Shown here one piece after another: positions 1 to 8,325 of a stretch of DNA of 64,000 bases. A program made the translations under genes and the position numbers. Positions within the stretch are counted from its first letter, which is position 1. Each line of letters opens with the position of its first letter. Under the pieces are notes generated by a model. It did not search any database. It was not told the origin of the DNA and saw only the letters and a list, made by a program, of their open reading frames with translations. Location: the NCBI RefSeq assembly GCF_014202315.1, contig NZ_JACHGN010000004.1, forward strand, positions 434,001 to 498,000, in the 5' to 3' direction. Source of the DNA: Thermocatellispora tengchongensis (GTDB lineage: Bacteria; Actinomycetota; Actinomycetes; Streptosporangiales; Streptosporangiaceae).

Positions 1-266
1 CCCTGCATTACGACGGCGAGCTGGTCGTGGAGATGGCGCGCACGCAGGAGGCGTACCGGGCGATCGAGGCGGACGTGCTGCTGCTCAAGGGCAGCAGGAG
101 CCCGCAATACCTGCGTGACGCGGTGGACGCGCTGGCCCGGGTGCTGCCGCGGGCACGGCTGGTGGAGCTGCCCGGACTGCACCACGGAGCCACGGGCAAC
201 CGCGACCAGGGCGGCCGTCCGCACGTCGTGGCCCGCGAGCTGCGCCGCTTCCTGACCGGCGCCTGA
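1..266 (+). CDS. Alpha/beta hydrolase, C-terminal part (5' end outside window)
   Basis: The reading frame is already open at the window edge (codons begin at base 3), so this is the C-terminal ~88 residues of a longer protein. The segment ADVLLLKG followed by a helix, a strand (RARLVELPG) and LHHGATGN fits the last strand, helix and catalytic-histidine loop of alpha/beta hydrolases; the His near LPGLHHG would be the third triad member. The nucleophile and acid lie upstream and cannot be seen, so the substrate is unknown. It converges on the cysteine desulfurase and shares a bidirectional hairpin terminator with it. The family call rests on the C-terminal pattern only. Confidence 0.6.
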   Translation, partial: LHYDGELVVEMARTQEAYRAIEADVLLLKGSRSPQYLRDAVDALARVLPRARLVELPGLHHGATGNRDQGGRPHVVARELRRFLTGA

Positions 267-280
267 GCCCTCGGCTCAGG
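262..280. terminator. Bidirectional hairpin between convergent genes
   Basis: CCTGAGCC (262-269) and GGCTCAGG (273-280) form a perfect 8-bp stem with a 3-nt loop. The hairpin contains the stop codons of both convergent genes. There is no U-tract, which is usual for actinobacterial terminators. Confidence 0.6.
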
Positions 281-1442
281 TGAGCCCCGCCCGGCGGGCA
301 CGTTCCACAACCGGCGCGATCACTTCCACCACCCGGTCCACGTCGGCCTGGGTGGAGGTGTGGCCGAGGCTGAACCGGAGCGACCCCCGGGCGGCGGCCG
401 GGTCGGCGCCCATGGCCAGCAGCACGTGCGAGGGCTGGGCGACCCCGGCCGAGCAGGCCGACCCGGTCGAGCACTCCACGCCCTTGGCGTCGAGCAGCAT
501 CAGCAGCGCGTCGCCCTCGCAGCCGGGGAAGGCGAAGTGCGCGTTCCCCGGCAGCCGGTCGGCGAGATCGCCGTTGACGACGACGTCGGGCACGGCCTCG
601 CGTACGCGCCGGATCAGGTCGTCGCGCAGCTCGGTCAGGTGCTTGGCCAGCGCCTCCTGCCGGGCCACGGCATGGGTGACCGCGGCGGCCAGCCCGGCGA
701 CGGCGGGGGCGTCGATCGTGCCGGAGCGCACCTCGCGCTCCTGCCCGCCGCCGTGCAGCACGGGCACGGGCTCCAGTCCCCGGCCGAGCAGCAGCGCGCC
801 CACCCCCATCGGCCCGCCGACCTTGTGCCCGGACAGCGTGAGCGCGTCCACCCCCGCACCGGAGAAGGACACCGGGAGCTGCCCGATCGCCTGCACCGCG
901 TCGGTGTGGAACGGAATGCCGTGGTCGTGGGCGATGGCCGCGAGCACCCGGATCGGCTGCACGGTGCCGACCTCGTTGTTGGCCCACATCACGCTGACCA
1001 GCGCCACGCTGCCGGGATCGCGCTCGATCGCCTCCCGGAGCGTGTCGGGGCGTACGCGGCCGAACTCGTCCACCGGCAGCAGCTCGACCTGGGCGCCCTG
1101 GTTGTCGGCCAGCCAGTGGGCGGGGTCGAGCACGGCGTGGTGCTCGACGGAGCTGACCAGCACCCGTGTCGCGCCCGCGGCCCGGCGCGCCCAGTACAGG
1201 CCCTTGATGGCGAGATTGTCCGCCTCGGTGCCGCCCGCGGTGAAGACGACCTCGCTCGGCCGCGCGCCCAACGCGGCGGCCACCGCCTCGCGCGACTCCT
1301 CGACCACCCTGCGCGTACGGCGGCCCGAGGCGTGCAGCGAGGACGCGTTGCCCGGCCGGGCGAACTGGGCCGTCATGGCCTCGATCGCCTCGGGGATCAT
1401 CGGCGTGGTCGCCGCATGATCGAGATAGGCCGGCTCTACCAC
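276..1442 (-). CDS. Cysteine desulfurase (NifS/IscS family, PLP enzyme)
   Basis: Class V aminotransferase-fold enzyme that removes sulfur from L-cysteine as an enzyme persulfide for Fe-S clusters or thiolated tRNA. The N-terminus YLDHAATTP is the family hallmark. The PLP lysine is in LSGHKVGGP (about K207), with HTDAVQ before it, and the persulfide cysteine is in STGSACSAG (about C330). At 388 residues it is full length. I chose GTG at 1442 because GGAGGG sits six bases upstream; the frame stays open much further but without a suitable start. No scaffold or tRNA-thiolase gene is adjacent, so the sulfur acceptor cannot be read from context. It is divergent from a TetR gene. Confidence 0.9.
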   Translation of the reverse strand: MVEPAYLDHAATTPMIPEAIEAMTAQFARPGNASSLHASGRRTRRVVEESREAVAAALGARPSEVVFTAGGTEADNLAIKGLYWARRAAGATRVLVSSVEHHAVLDPAHWLADNQGAQVELLPVDEFGRVRPDTLREAIERDPGSVALVSVMWANNEVGTVQPIRVLAAIAHDHGIPFHTDAVQAIGQLPVSFSGAGVDALTLSGHKVGGPMGVGALLLGRGLEPVPVLHGGGQEREVRSGTIDAPAVAGLAAAVTHAVARQEALAKHLTELRDDLIRRVREAVPDVVVNGDLADRLPGNAHFAFPGCEGDALLMLLDAKGVECSTGSACSAGVAQPSHVLLAMGADPAAARGSLRFSLGHTSTQADVDRVVEVIAPVVERARRAGLT

Positions 1443-1564
1443 CGCATTCCCTCCAGCCCTCCGGCCGTCACGAGACCGCCGTGAAACATGTCCAGTAGCC
1501 GATATCGGACACGACTTTCCAAGGGTATCCGCGCCCCGGGGATTCCCCACTGCCGCCCTTTGCC

Positions 1565-1588
1565 ACTGAACCGTCCGGACGGTACAGT
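1565..1588. promoter_or_regulatory. Probable TetR operator, 24-bp near-perfect palindrome
   Basis: The half-sites ACTGAACCGTCC and GGACGGTACAGT are inverted copies differing at one base pair; the central 14 bp (1570-1583) is perfect. It ends seven bases before the ATG of the TetR gene at 1596, so it should overlap that gene's promoter or start. Autoregulation is the simplest reading. Confidence 0.7.
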
Positions 1589-1595
1589 AAAAGGC

Positions 1596-2099
1596 ATGAG
1601 AAGGGACGAACTGCTCGACGCGGCCGAAAGCCTGCTCGCCGACCAGGGGGCGCACGCCCTCACCCTGGCGGCGGTGGCCGAGCGCGCCGGCGTCAGCAAG
1701 GGCGGCCTTCTCTACCACTTCAACAGCAAGGACGCCCTGGTCCGCGCCATGGTCGAACGGCTGATCGCCGACTTCGACGACCTGATGGCGACCCAGGACC
1801 ACGACACCTACACCAAACGCTACGTAGCCGCCACCTTCGCCGCCGTCCGCAGCGGCCGTTTGAGACGCTGGGCCGTCGTCACCGGCGCCGCCGGCGACCC
1901 CACCCTCCTGGCCCCCCTCCGCGAGGCCATGATCCGCTGGAACAGCGAGGGCCTGGACCAGGACGGCGACAGAATGACCGCCCAGGTGGTCCGCCTGGCC
2001 TGCGAGGGCCTCTGGGAGGTGGCCACCCACGCCCCCGCCCTGTACGACCAGGAAGCCCAGGCGTCCCTGGAACACCACCTGATGTCCATGCTCACATAG
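1596..2099 (+). CDS. TetR family transcriptional regulator
   Basis: A 167-residue one-domain repressor type. The N-terminal helix-turn-helix is typical ([16 protein letters not shown] then [12 protein letters not shown], residues ~20-55), followed by a helical ligand-binding domain with no recognisable ligand signature. The start at 1596 gives the usual TetR N-terminus ([13 protein letters not shown]); an upstream in-frame ATG at 1488 would read through the operator and is unlikely. The gene is divergent from the cysteine desulfurase with a 153-bp shared intergenic region. The target is probably itself and possibly the desulfurase. Confidence 0.88.
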   Translation: MRRDELLDAAESLLADQGAHALTLAAVAERAGVSKGGLLYHFNSKDALVRAMVERLIADFDDLMATQDHDTYTKRYVAATFAAVRSGRLRRWAVVTGAAGDPTLLAPLREAMIRWNSEGLDQDGDRMTAQVVRLACEGLWEVATHAPALYDQEAQASLEHHLMSMLT

Positions 2100-2144
2100 G
2101 GGCCGCCGGCCAGGACCTACGCGGGGGCGGGGCGGCCGGGACGC

Positions 2145-2660
2145 ATGCCCGCCGATGCGAGCACGCCGAGGTCAATGCCGGACGGCGCACAGGCCACGAG
2201 ATTCCCTCAGGCAGAGGGCCAGGCGATTGGGCCTTCTACGCGATGCGCACCGGTGGCCCGCATCCGATGCGGGCCCCCCACGGTGCGCCATACGGGCCAC
2301 GAGCGGAGCGCGATGCGGTGGCGACACCAGAGCAGGGCGGACGAAGCACGACGTGCGGTGGCGACACCCAGAACAGGGCGGACGCCCGCTGGCCGACGGC
2401 ATGTGGCCACGCCCAACGGCATGTGGCCGATGGCGCTGGCGGCGTGTGACCGCGCACCCGAGGGCGGCACAAGCGCCGTGTGGCCGCGCGCCCGACGACG
2501 CCGGCGCCCTGTGACCGCACGCCCGGCGGCCCAGGGCGCGCCGTGCGGAGGGGGCGTAGCGCGGGATCGGGCCGTACGGAAGGGGCGTAGCGCGGGATCG
2601 GGCCTGGTCGGGGGGCCGGCGAGGGGCTGGTGGTCGCCCTCGCGGCCCGGGCCGTAAGGG
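2145..2660. repeat. Gene-free tract of degenerate short direct repeats
   Basis: This ~630-bp gap (2100-2731) has no convincing gene; open frames occur on both strands only because of GC bias. It holds several repeated units: GCGGTGGCGACACC-type copies at 2315-2343 and 2355-2384 (40-bp period, two differences), GACGGCATGTGGCC / AACGGCATGTGGCC near 2395-2425, loosely repeated TGTGACCGCGC/TGTGGCCGCGC blocks near 2445-2525, and an exact 23-bp direct repeat beginning GGGGCGTAGCGCGGG at 2551-2573 and 2582-2604. It reads as a decayed minisatellite or slipped intergenic DNA. Confidence 0.55.
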
Positions 2661-2731
2661 CGACCGGAGGCTGTGTTCCCCTTTGGCGGGAGCGTAAACA
2701 CGATTGTCAACATTATTTGGAGGAGGGGACG

Positions 2732-3940
2732 ATGACGCGCGACCTGCGGCAGGCGCGAATTGGGGCGATCTTCACGTTCGTCCTGGCCGGCCTGCTGTGC
2801 GGAACCTTCACCGTGCGCATTCCGGCTCTGGTGGACCGGCTGGGGCTGACCGAGGCGCATGTGGGCGGGGTTCTGCTCGCGTGGGGGATCGGTGCTCTCG
2901 TCACGATGCAGTCGATGCGGCGGGTGATGGCGTATGCCGGCAGCCGGGCCGTGTTGCGGATCGGGGGACCGTTGTGCGCGGCGGCGCTGGTGCTGGTCGC
3001 GATGGCGCCCGGTCTGCCGGCGCTGCTGGCCGCCTCGGCGGTGTTCGGGCTGACGTTCGGGACCGTGGACATCGCGATGAACGCGCAGGGCTCGATCGTG
3101 GAGCGGCGGGCCGGACGGCCGCTGATGAACGGGATGCACGCCGGATGGTGCGTGGGCGCGATCTCGGCGGGAGTGCTCGGCACCGCGGCCATCGCGGCGG
3201 GGATGTCGTTCGAGGCGCACCTCACGGTCACCGCGCTGGTCGCGATGCCGCTGATGGTGCTCACCGGACGCTGGTACCTGCCGGAGCCGCGCGTGGCGGC
3301 AGCCGCGTCCGGCGCGCGCGGGCCGCGGCGGCGACTGCCGGGGAGCGTGTACCTGCTCGGCCTGATCGCGTTCTGCGCCTTCATGGTGGAGGGCACGGTC
3401 GCCGACTGGAACGGCCTGTTCCTGCGGGACGCCGTGGGCGCGCCGGAGGCCGTCGCCGCGCTGGGGTACCCGGTGTTCGAGTTCGGGATGCTGCTCGGAC
3501 GGCTCGGCGGTGACCGCCTGCGCACCCGGTTCGGGGCCCGCGCGCTGCTGGTCGGCTCGGGCCTGATCACGGCGGTGACGTTCACGGCCGTGATCACGAC
3601 ACCCGTGGTGGGCGTCGCGGTGGCGTCCATGCTGCTCGTCGGCCTGGGCGTGGCGACGATCACGCCCCTGGCACTGTCCCTCGCCGGTACGGCCACCGCC
3701 ACCCCCGGCCCGTCGATCGCCCAGACGGCGACCATGGGCTACGCCGGACTGTTGCTGGGCCCGGTGCTGATCGGCTTCCTGGCCGAGCACGCCTCGCTGC
3801 GCACGGCCATGTTCACCGCCGTGGTGCTCGGAGCGCTGATCGCCGTGACCGCCCGCTTCCTGCCCGCCACCGCGGCCGCGCGGGACCACGAGGCGGTCCC
3901 AGCCGGAGACGCCAAGGACGAACACCCCGTAGCCGCCTGA
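2732..3940 (+). CDS. MFS transporter, YbjJ/fucose-permease-like
   Basis: A 402-residue 12-helix major facilitator. Hydrophobic segments begin at ARIGAIFTFVLAG and alternate regularly to the C-terminus. The loop TVDIAMNAQGS followed by MNGMHAGWCVGA resembles the DxxxN and HxxWxxG elements of YbjJ/sugar-permease-type MFS proteins. Start at 2732 is supported by GGAGGAGGGG six to eight bases upstream. It stands alone and converges with the next transporter. The substrate cannot be told; small-molecule or sugar export/import are both possible. Confidence 0.8.
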   Translation: MTRDLRQARIGAIFTFVLAGLLCGTFTVRIPALVDRLGLTEAHVGGVLLAWGIGALVTMQSMRRVMAYAGSRAVLRIGGPLCAAALVLVAMAPGLPALLAASAVFGLTFGTVDIAMNAQGSIVERRAGRPLMNGMHAGWCVGAISAGVLGTAAIAAGMSFEAHLTVTALVAMPLMVLTGRWYLPEPRVAAAASGARGPRRRLPGSVYLLGLIAFCAFMVEGTVADWNGLFLRDAVGAPEAVAALGYPVFEFGMLLGRLGGDRLRTRFGARALLVGSGLITAVTFTAVITTPVVGVAVASMLLVGLGVATITPLALSLAGTATATPGPSIAQTATMGYAGLLLGPVLIGFLAEHASLRTAMFTAVVLGALIAVTARFLPATAAARDHEAVPAGDAKDEHPVAA

Positions 3941-3958
3941 GCCCCCGCCCACACGCGA

Positions 3959-3973
3959 GCGAATCCCCTTCGC
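3959..3973. terminator. Small hairpin between convergent MFS genes
   Basis: GCGAA (3959-3963) and TTCGC (3969-3973) form a 5-bp stem with a TCCCC loop, placed exactly between the two convergent stop codons. It is weak, so confidence is low. Confidence 0.3.
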
Positions 3974-5539
3974 CTAGCGGGGCTTCGGTTCGGCGGTCGA
4001 AGGGATCGCTTGCTCCTGGCCGGCGGAAGAAGAGGGCAGCCTGCGGAGCACGACGGCGACCGAAGCGGCGAAGACGGCCATGGTGATGATGCTGACGACC
4101 GCGATGACGTGCAACCCGTGGACGAAGGCGCCATGGGCCGCGGCCACCAACTGGTCGCCGAGACGGGCGGGCAGGTCTGTGGCCGTCTCCAGTGCGCCGC
4201 CGAGGGTGTTGAGCGCGGTGTCCGCCGCCTCGGGTGCGAGTCCCGCGGGGATAGTGTCCGTCAAACGGCTCTGGTACGCGGCGGTGGCGATGCTGCCGAG
4301 AACCGCGATGCCGAGCGCTCCGCCCAGCTCGCTGCTGGTCTCGGAGACGGCCGAGGCCGCCCCGGCCCGCTCGGCCGGGGCGGCTCCGACGATCATGTCG
4401 GTGCCCAGGACGGTGGCCGGTGCGATGCCGATGGACAGCACCGCGGACCCCGTGATGATGAGGGCGAGGCCGGAGGTCCCGACCTGGGTGAGCATCGCCA
4501 GACCGATGATCGCGACGACGATCCCGCCGCTGATCACGTAGACGGGGCGGAGCCGGTTCAGCAGCGCCGGGGCCACCATGGTCCCGGCGATCCCCGCGGC
4601 GGTGCTGGGCAGCGTCCACAGCCCCGCCTCCAGCGCGGACAGTCCCTCCACCAACTGCAGGTACTGGGCGGTGAAGAAGTAGACGCCCATCATGACCATG
4701 ATGCTGACCAGCAGGGTGCCCACCGAGGTGGTGAAGACGCGGTCGCGGAACAACCGGACGTCGATGAGGGGGTAGGCCAGCCTCATCTGGCGCCTGACGA
4801 ACACGACGCCCGCGACCAGGCCGACGGCGAAGGACACCGAAGCCTGCCAGGACAGGCCGTCTGCCGCGATCTGCTTGAGGCAGTAGACCAGGGCCAGCAC
4901 CGAGACGATGGACAGCAGCACGCTGGACGGATCGACCCGTCCCGGTGACGGGTCGCGATACTCGGGCAGCAGCACCGGCCCCAGGGCCAGCAGCAGCACC
5001 ATCACCGGCACGGCCGGCAGGAACACCGACCCCCACCAGAAGCTCTCCAGCATGAAGCCCGCGACCAGCGGGCCGATCGCGCCGCCGGTCATGAAGCTCA
5101 TCATCCACACGGAGATGGCGACGGTGCGCTGCTTGTCGTCGTGGAACATCGTGCGGATCAACGACATGGTGGAGGGCATCAGGGTCGAGCCGCCGATGCC
5201 GAGCAGCGCTCGCGCGGCGATGAGCATCTCGGCGCTGCCGGCGTAGGCGGCCAGGACCGAGGCGACCCCGAACGCGGCGGCGCCGGCCAGCAGGAGCCGG
5301 CGGCGCCCGATCCTGTCGCCGAGGGTTCCCATCGTGATCAGAAGCCCGGCGACGAGGAAGGCGTAGATGTCCACGATCCACAGCAACTGCGTACCGCTTG
5401 GCGCCAGGTCGGCGGTCAGATGAGGGACCGCCAGGTGCAACACGGTCAGATCCATGGAGACCAGCAAGGTGGGAAGGGCGAGCACGGCGAGCCCGGTCCA
5501 CTCCCGCCATCCCGCCCGGGCGACGGTGACGTCGTTCAC
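3974..5539 (-). CDS. DHA2-family drug efflux MFS transporter (EmrB/QacA type)
   Basis: A 521-residue protein with about 14 membrane segments. Motif A-like GDRIGRRRLLL and the segment LLWIVDIYAFLVAG are typical of the QacA/SmvA proton-drug antiporters. Start is GTG at 5539 with AAGGGG just upstream. The gene is divergent from a MarR regulator, the usual arrangement for a ligand-inducible efflux pump, and its promoter region carries a MarR-type palindrome. It probably exports hydrophobic or cationic toxic compounds; the inducer is unknown. Confidence 0.9.
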   Translation of the reverse strand: MNDVTVARAGWREWTGLAVLALPTLLVSMDLTVLHLAVPHLTADLAPSGTQLLWIVDIYAFLVAGLLITMGTLGDRIGRRRLLLAGAAAFGVASVLAAYAGSAEMLIAARALLGIGGSTLMPSTMSLIRTMFHDDKQRTVAISVWMMSFMTGGAIGPLVAGFMLESFWWGSVFLPAVPVMVLLLALGPVLLPEYRDPSPGRVDPSSVLLSIVSVLALVYCLKQIAADGLSWQASVSFAVGLVAGVVFVRRQMRLAYPLIDVRLFRDRVFTTSVGTLLVSIMVMMGVYFFTAQYLQLVEGLSALEAGLWTLPSTAAGIAGTMVAPALLNRLRPVYVISGGIVVAIIGLAMLTQVGTSGLALIITGSAVLSIGIAPATVLGTDMIVGAAPAERAGAASAVSETSSELGGALGIAVLGSIATAAYQSRLTDTIPAGLAPEAADTALNTLGGALETATDLPARLGDQLVAAAHGAFVHGLHVIAVVSIITMAVFAASVAVVLRRLPSSSAGQEQAIPSTAEPKPR

Positions 5540-5570
5540 GTCACACCCCTTGGTGTTGAGACGACAACTG

Positions 5571-5611
5571 TTGACGCGTCAATCCTTAGCGCCAGGTTGT
5601 TTCCATGTCAA
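5571..5611 (-). promoter_or_regulatory. Promoter of the efflux gene with overlapping palindromic operator
   Basis: Reading the minus strand, TTGACA (5611-5606) is followed after 17 bp by TAAGGAT (5588-5582), a plausible actinobacterial sigma-70 promoter. Directly at the expected transcription start lies the perfect 12-bp palindrome TTGACGCGTCAA (5571-5582). Further GTCAAC half-sites lie at 5607-5612 and 5622-5627. This is what a MarR repressor would block. Confidence 0.55.
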
Positions 5612-5636
5612 CTGTGAACACGTCAACGGTCGGCGC

Positions 5637-5642
5637 TATCAT
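5637..5642 (+). promoter_or_regulatory. Candidate -10 box of the marR gene
   Basis: TATCAT matches TATAAT at five of six positions, about 48 bp before the MarR ATG. The -35 region falls in the GTCAAC-rich stretch (TGTGAA, 5613-5618), so the same repressor sites could also control marR. Confidence 0.35.
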
Positions 5643-5689
5643 GAGGCGGACGCCGAAAGGAGGACGAGGGCCTAGGGTCCTGATCGCGG

Positions 5690-6181
5690 ATGGACGACGA
5701 CGCATGGGAGAAGCTCGGCGTATGGGCCCAGCTCCAGCACATGGACGGGCAGGTCAAGACGGAGATCGGAAGACGTCTCGAAGCCGCCTTCGGCACCTCG
5801 CTGCTTGAGCACGAACTGCTGGCCGCCCTCCTCCCCCACCCCGACGGCCTGCGCATGCACGAACTCGCCGACGCCCTGCTCGTCACCCGCGGCGGCGTGA
5901 CCCGTCTCATCGACCGCCTGGTCGGCAAGGGCCTGGTCGAACGGCACCCAGAGCCCGGCAACCGGCGGGTCATCCTCGCCGTCCTGACCGACAAGGGACG
6001 ACGGCAGACAGCCGAGGCGAAAGACCTCCAGTGCGCCATCTACGACGAACTCATCGGCTCTCGCCTCGACGGCCAGGACATCGCCGCCCTGCGCCGCATC
6101 CTCGGCAAGACCAGCCGCCCTCACCCACCCGAAGCGGATCAGGCAGCCTCAAGCCGCGGCGATTTCCCGGTGCGTGAGTAG
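5690..6181 (+). CDS. MarR family transcriptional regulator
   Basis: 163 residues with the winged-helix pattern GLRMHELADALLVTRGGVTR (recognition helix, residues ~45-64) followed by LIDRLVGKGLVER and the wing PGNRRVILAVLTDKG. Flanking helices at both ends would form the dimer interface. The only in-frame start is ATG 5690, because TGA at 5681 closes the frame; an AGGAGG lies ~25 bases upstream, which is too far for a normal ribosome site, so initiation is unusual or weak. It is divergent from the efflux pump and most likely its ligand-released repressor. Its 3' end overlaps the convergent small gene by 33 bp. Confidence 0.87.
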   Translation: MDDDAWEKLGVWAQLQHMDGQVKTEIGRRLEAAFGTSLLEHELLAALLPHPDGLRMHELADALLVTRGGVTRLIDRLVGKGLVERHPEPGNRRVILAVLTDKGRRQTAEAKDLQCAIYDELIGSRLDGQDIAALRRILGKTSRPHPPEADQAASSRGDFPVRE

Positions 6182-6346
6182 TTCCACCGCCATCGGCCGG
6201 CCGATGATGGGCCGCAGCCCTGCGGCGCGATGTCGCTCGGGTAGGGAGGCACGGCGGACCGCCCACCATGTGGGCCCGGCAGTGATGACCCAGACAGGCC
6301 AGGTGGAGGTGACGAGGTGCAGATAGAGAGCCTCTTGGCAGGTCAA
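6149..6346 (-). CDS. Small hypothetical protein (65 aa) downstream of HATPase
   Basis: I chose TTG at 6346 because GGAGG (6353-6357 on the complement) lies exactly six bases upstream; the resulting product begins TCQEALYLHLVTSTWPVW. It has a hydrophobic, Trp-rich first half and a basic second half ending in LLTHREIAAA. It follows the HATPase gene on the same strand with a 32-bp gap. Its position beside a HATPase and XRE gene suggests membership of the same regulatory module. No family is recognised. A longer in-frame version from 6439 would lack the ribosome site and overlap the HATPase gene. Confidence 0.5.
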   Translation of the reverse strand: MTCQEALYLHLVTSTWPVWVITAGPTWWAVRRASLPERHRAAGLRPIIGRPMAVELLTHREIAAA

Positions 6347-6378
6347 GGGAATCCTCCGAGGCCGAGGGCGCGAATGCG

Positions 6379-6780
6379 TCACGAGCTCGCCACCGCGGCC
6401 CACACCGTACGGCGGTGGCCGATGACGTAGTGGCCCCACCGATCGGACAACTCCTCCACCAGGGCGAGCCCGTATCCGGACTCCTCCAGGCGCGCGGAGC
6501 GCTTCACGTGCGGCTGCGACTGGGAGCCGTCGTCGGTGACCTTCACCCCGGCGAACCCGATTCCGTCGAAGTCGATCCCCTCGATGACGGTCACCGCGAC
6601 CCGGCCACCGGGCCGCTTGGAATGCGAGTGACGGATCGCGTTGGTGATCAGCTCGGAGGCGATCTGTACGAGGTCGTCGGCACGCGGCTGGCCGACCAGC
6701 GCCTTGGCGACGAACTCCCGGCCATCGCGAGGGGCACGGGCCGTTCCGGCGAGCTCGCGCCTGATGATGTTCACCGGCAT
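6379..6780 (-). CDS. ATP-binding protein, RsbW/anti-sigma-type HATPase
   Basis: 133 residues with a GHKL ATPase fold: the N-box in ELITNAIRHS, a G1-like VKVTDDGSQ and a G2-like ESGYGLALVEELS. A histidine-kinase dimerisation domain is absent, so it belongs to the small serine-kinase/anti-sigma group that is abundant in streptomycetes and relatives. The ATG at 6780 was preferred because AAGGGGG lies eight bases before it; a start at 6873 is also open. It is downstream of an XRE regulator on the same strand with a long spacer, the arrangement seen in actinobacterial XRE/HATPase pairs. Its partner protein is unknown. Confidence 0.8.
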   Translation of the reverse strand: MPVNIIRRELAGTARAPRDGREFVAKALVGQPRADDLVQIASELITNAIRHSHSKRPGGRVAVTVIEGIDFDGIGFAGVKVTDDGSQSQPHVKRSARLEESGYGLALVEELSDRWGHYVIGHRRTVWAAVASS

Positions 6781-7122
6781 CACCGCCACCCCCTTGCGGC
6801 GGCGCGGAATGCGGCGGAAGATCGCCCGTCGGTGCGGCGGGCCGTCCTTGAGTGCTCCACGGGTCAGGGTCACCTCCTGGCCAAGGGCCCGTCGAGCGTC
6901 TGCGGCGTTTCGGCGGGCTCCGTCACCTACGGTTGGTGTGATGTGAACGGAAAGTTACGTTCCGCAGGCATCTCCTGACCACGGGCACACTGTCCGACTC
7001 TCCGAATCTTTCTGCGGGCGCGCCGGGACGCCCTGCCCTATACCCAGAGTGGCCAGTCGGACGCGGTGGGACGCAACGTTCGACTCGGTCAGGGCTTCGC
7101 CGGACTGGTAGGACGCGATGTC
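6781..7122. other. 342-bp spacer upstream of the HATPase gene
   Basis: No gene is visible. It holds an inverted repeat GAACG/CGTTC (6945-6962) inside a relatively A/T-rich stretch, probably the promoter region of the HATPase gene, and a hairpin at the XRE stop (listed separately). Confidence 0.4.
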
Positions 7123-7125
7123 CTA
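7103..7125 (-). terminator. Hairpin at the end of the XRE gene
   Basis: TAGGAC (7109-7114) and GTCCTA (7120-7125) form a 6-bp stem with a GCGAT loop, extended by GAC/GTC after a small bulge. It contains the TAG stop of the XRE gene, and probably limits read-through into the HATPase gene. Confidence 0.45.
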
Positions 7126-8325
7126 GTCAAGGCCGACAGCTTTCACCAGATGTCGCACCGTCGGCGATGGCCGGGTCACGACTTCACGGATCTCACGCAC
7201 CAGGGCGCGTGCCGCCCCTTGATGGCGGAACCACACGGGCGAGATTCGCTCGGCCTCGCTCAACCGTCTCTCGACGGCGGCGTACTGGCGCGCGTCCATG
7301 CTCGCCTGCGCCACGTCGAGCAGGTAATGCCCATAGGCGATGGGACGCAGGTCGGCCGCCCGCACCTTCTGGGCGGCCGTCAGCGCACGCTTGGGTTCGC
7401 CGAGGAGCGCCCAGGCGCGGGTCTCATTCACCGCTACCTTGCTCGGCCCGAACGTGGTCTGATACGCCGCGATCGTACGTCCGAGCCGCTCGGCGCCGGC
7501 CGCGGCGAGCGACACGTACTCCATCACTCGGTCGGTGACCGCTTCGCCCTGAAGCGCGGCGGCGCCGATGGCCGTGATCAACATGTTGCCCCACACCGCC
7601 ACGTGCGGCGCGGGCGCGCTGAACGACGGCTCGATACGCTGGGCCACCCGTACTGCGAGGGCCTCGGCCTCGTCGAGGCGTGCCTGGTGCTCCAGCACCC
7701 AGGCATAGGTGGCGTGCGCGGACGCCCACTGCCATTCGTCATCGCCCTGGACGGCCGTGGTGATGGCCCGCTCGGCGGCCACCGCGGCCAGGTCGGTCTT
7801 GCCGAGGTGCACCATCAGGTTGGCGGCGAGCTGGTAGGACTGCGCGAGCGCCCCGACGGCCTCCGGCCCCAGGGCTCGGTGTGCCAGGCGCGCCTCCGCG
7901 ATGAGCCCCGGTGTGGCCGCCGTGAGCGCACCGAAGTCACCGTCCCAGTACTGGTTCCAGCAGGAGGCGAGGGCGGCGGCCAGGCGGGGCTGCGGGGTCG
8001 GCTCCCCCTCGTCATCGTGATCCATCCCGTGCATGCCGGGCAGGAGCGAGGGGGACAAGATGGCATCACGGATGGCGAGCACACTGCCGCCGTCGCGGTC
8101 GCTGCCCAGCCGTTCGCGTTTGCCGGTCAACGCGGTGAGTTCGACATCGAGCGCGTTCGCGAGCTTCATCAGGGAGGTGATGCGGCAAGAATGGCGACGT
8201 CCCTGCTCCAGCTTGGAAATCAGGTCCTTCGACAGCCCGGCGCGCTCCGCGAGCGCTTCCTGGCTTAGCCCGCGCTCGTTTCGGATCGCTTTGAGATGTG
8301 CACCGATCGTGCTGACGTCCCCCAT
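7123..8325 (-). CDS. XRE-family regulator with TPR-like C-terminal domain
   Basis: 400 residues. The N-terminal ~70 contain a Cro/C1-type HTH (LKAIRNERGLSQEALAERAG, then LSKDLISKLEQGRR). The remaining ~320 residues are helical with repeated A/L-rich pairs, resembling the tetratricopeptide sensor domains of Rgg/WhiJ-like actinobacterial regulators. It ends with a conserved-looking PSPTVRHLVKAVGL. The family normally acts with a neighbouring HATPase and small protein, both found just downstream here. These circuits commonly influence development or antibiotic production; the signal is unknown. Confidence 0.82.
   Translation of the reverse strand: MGDVSTIGAHLKAIRNERGLSQEALAERAGLSKDLISKLEQGRRHSCRITSLMKLANALDVELTALTGKRERLGSDRDGGSVLAIRDAILSPSLLPGMHGMDHDDEGEPTPQPRLAAALASCWNQYWDGDFGALTAATPGLIAEARLAHRALGPEAVGALAQSYQLAANLMVHLGKTDLAAVAAERAITTAVQGDDEWQWASAHATYAWVLEHQARLDEAEALAVRVAQRIEPSFSAPAPHVAVWGNMLITAIGAAALQGEAVTDRVMEYVSLAAAGAERLGRTIAAYQTTFGPSKVAVNETRAWALLGEPKRALTAAQKVRAADLRPIAYGHYLLDVAQASMDARQYAAVERRLSEAERISPVWFRHQGAARALVREIREVVTRPSPTVRHLVKAVGLD

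Noticed and set aside
2145-2657. Open frames on both strands in the repeat tract
   Set aside because: They consist of repeat-derived low-complexity sequence and lack start signals.
7071-7080. KstR-like AACGTT site
   Set aside because: The two-base spacer of AACnnGTT is missing and there is no steroid gene nearby.
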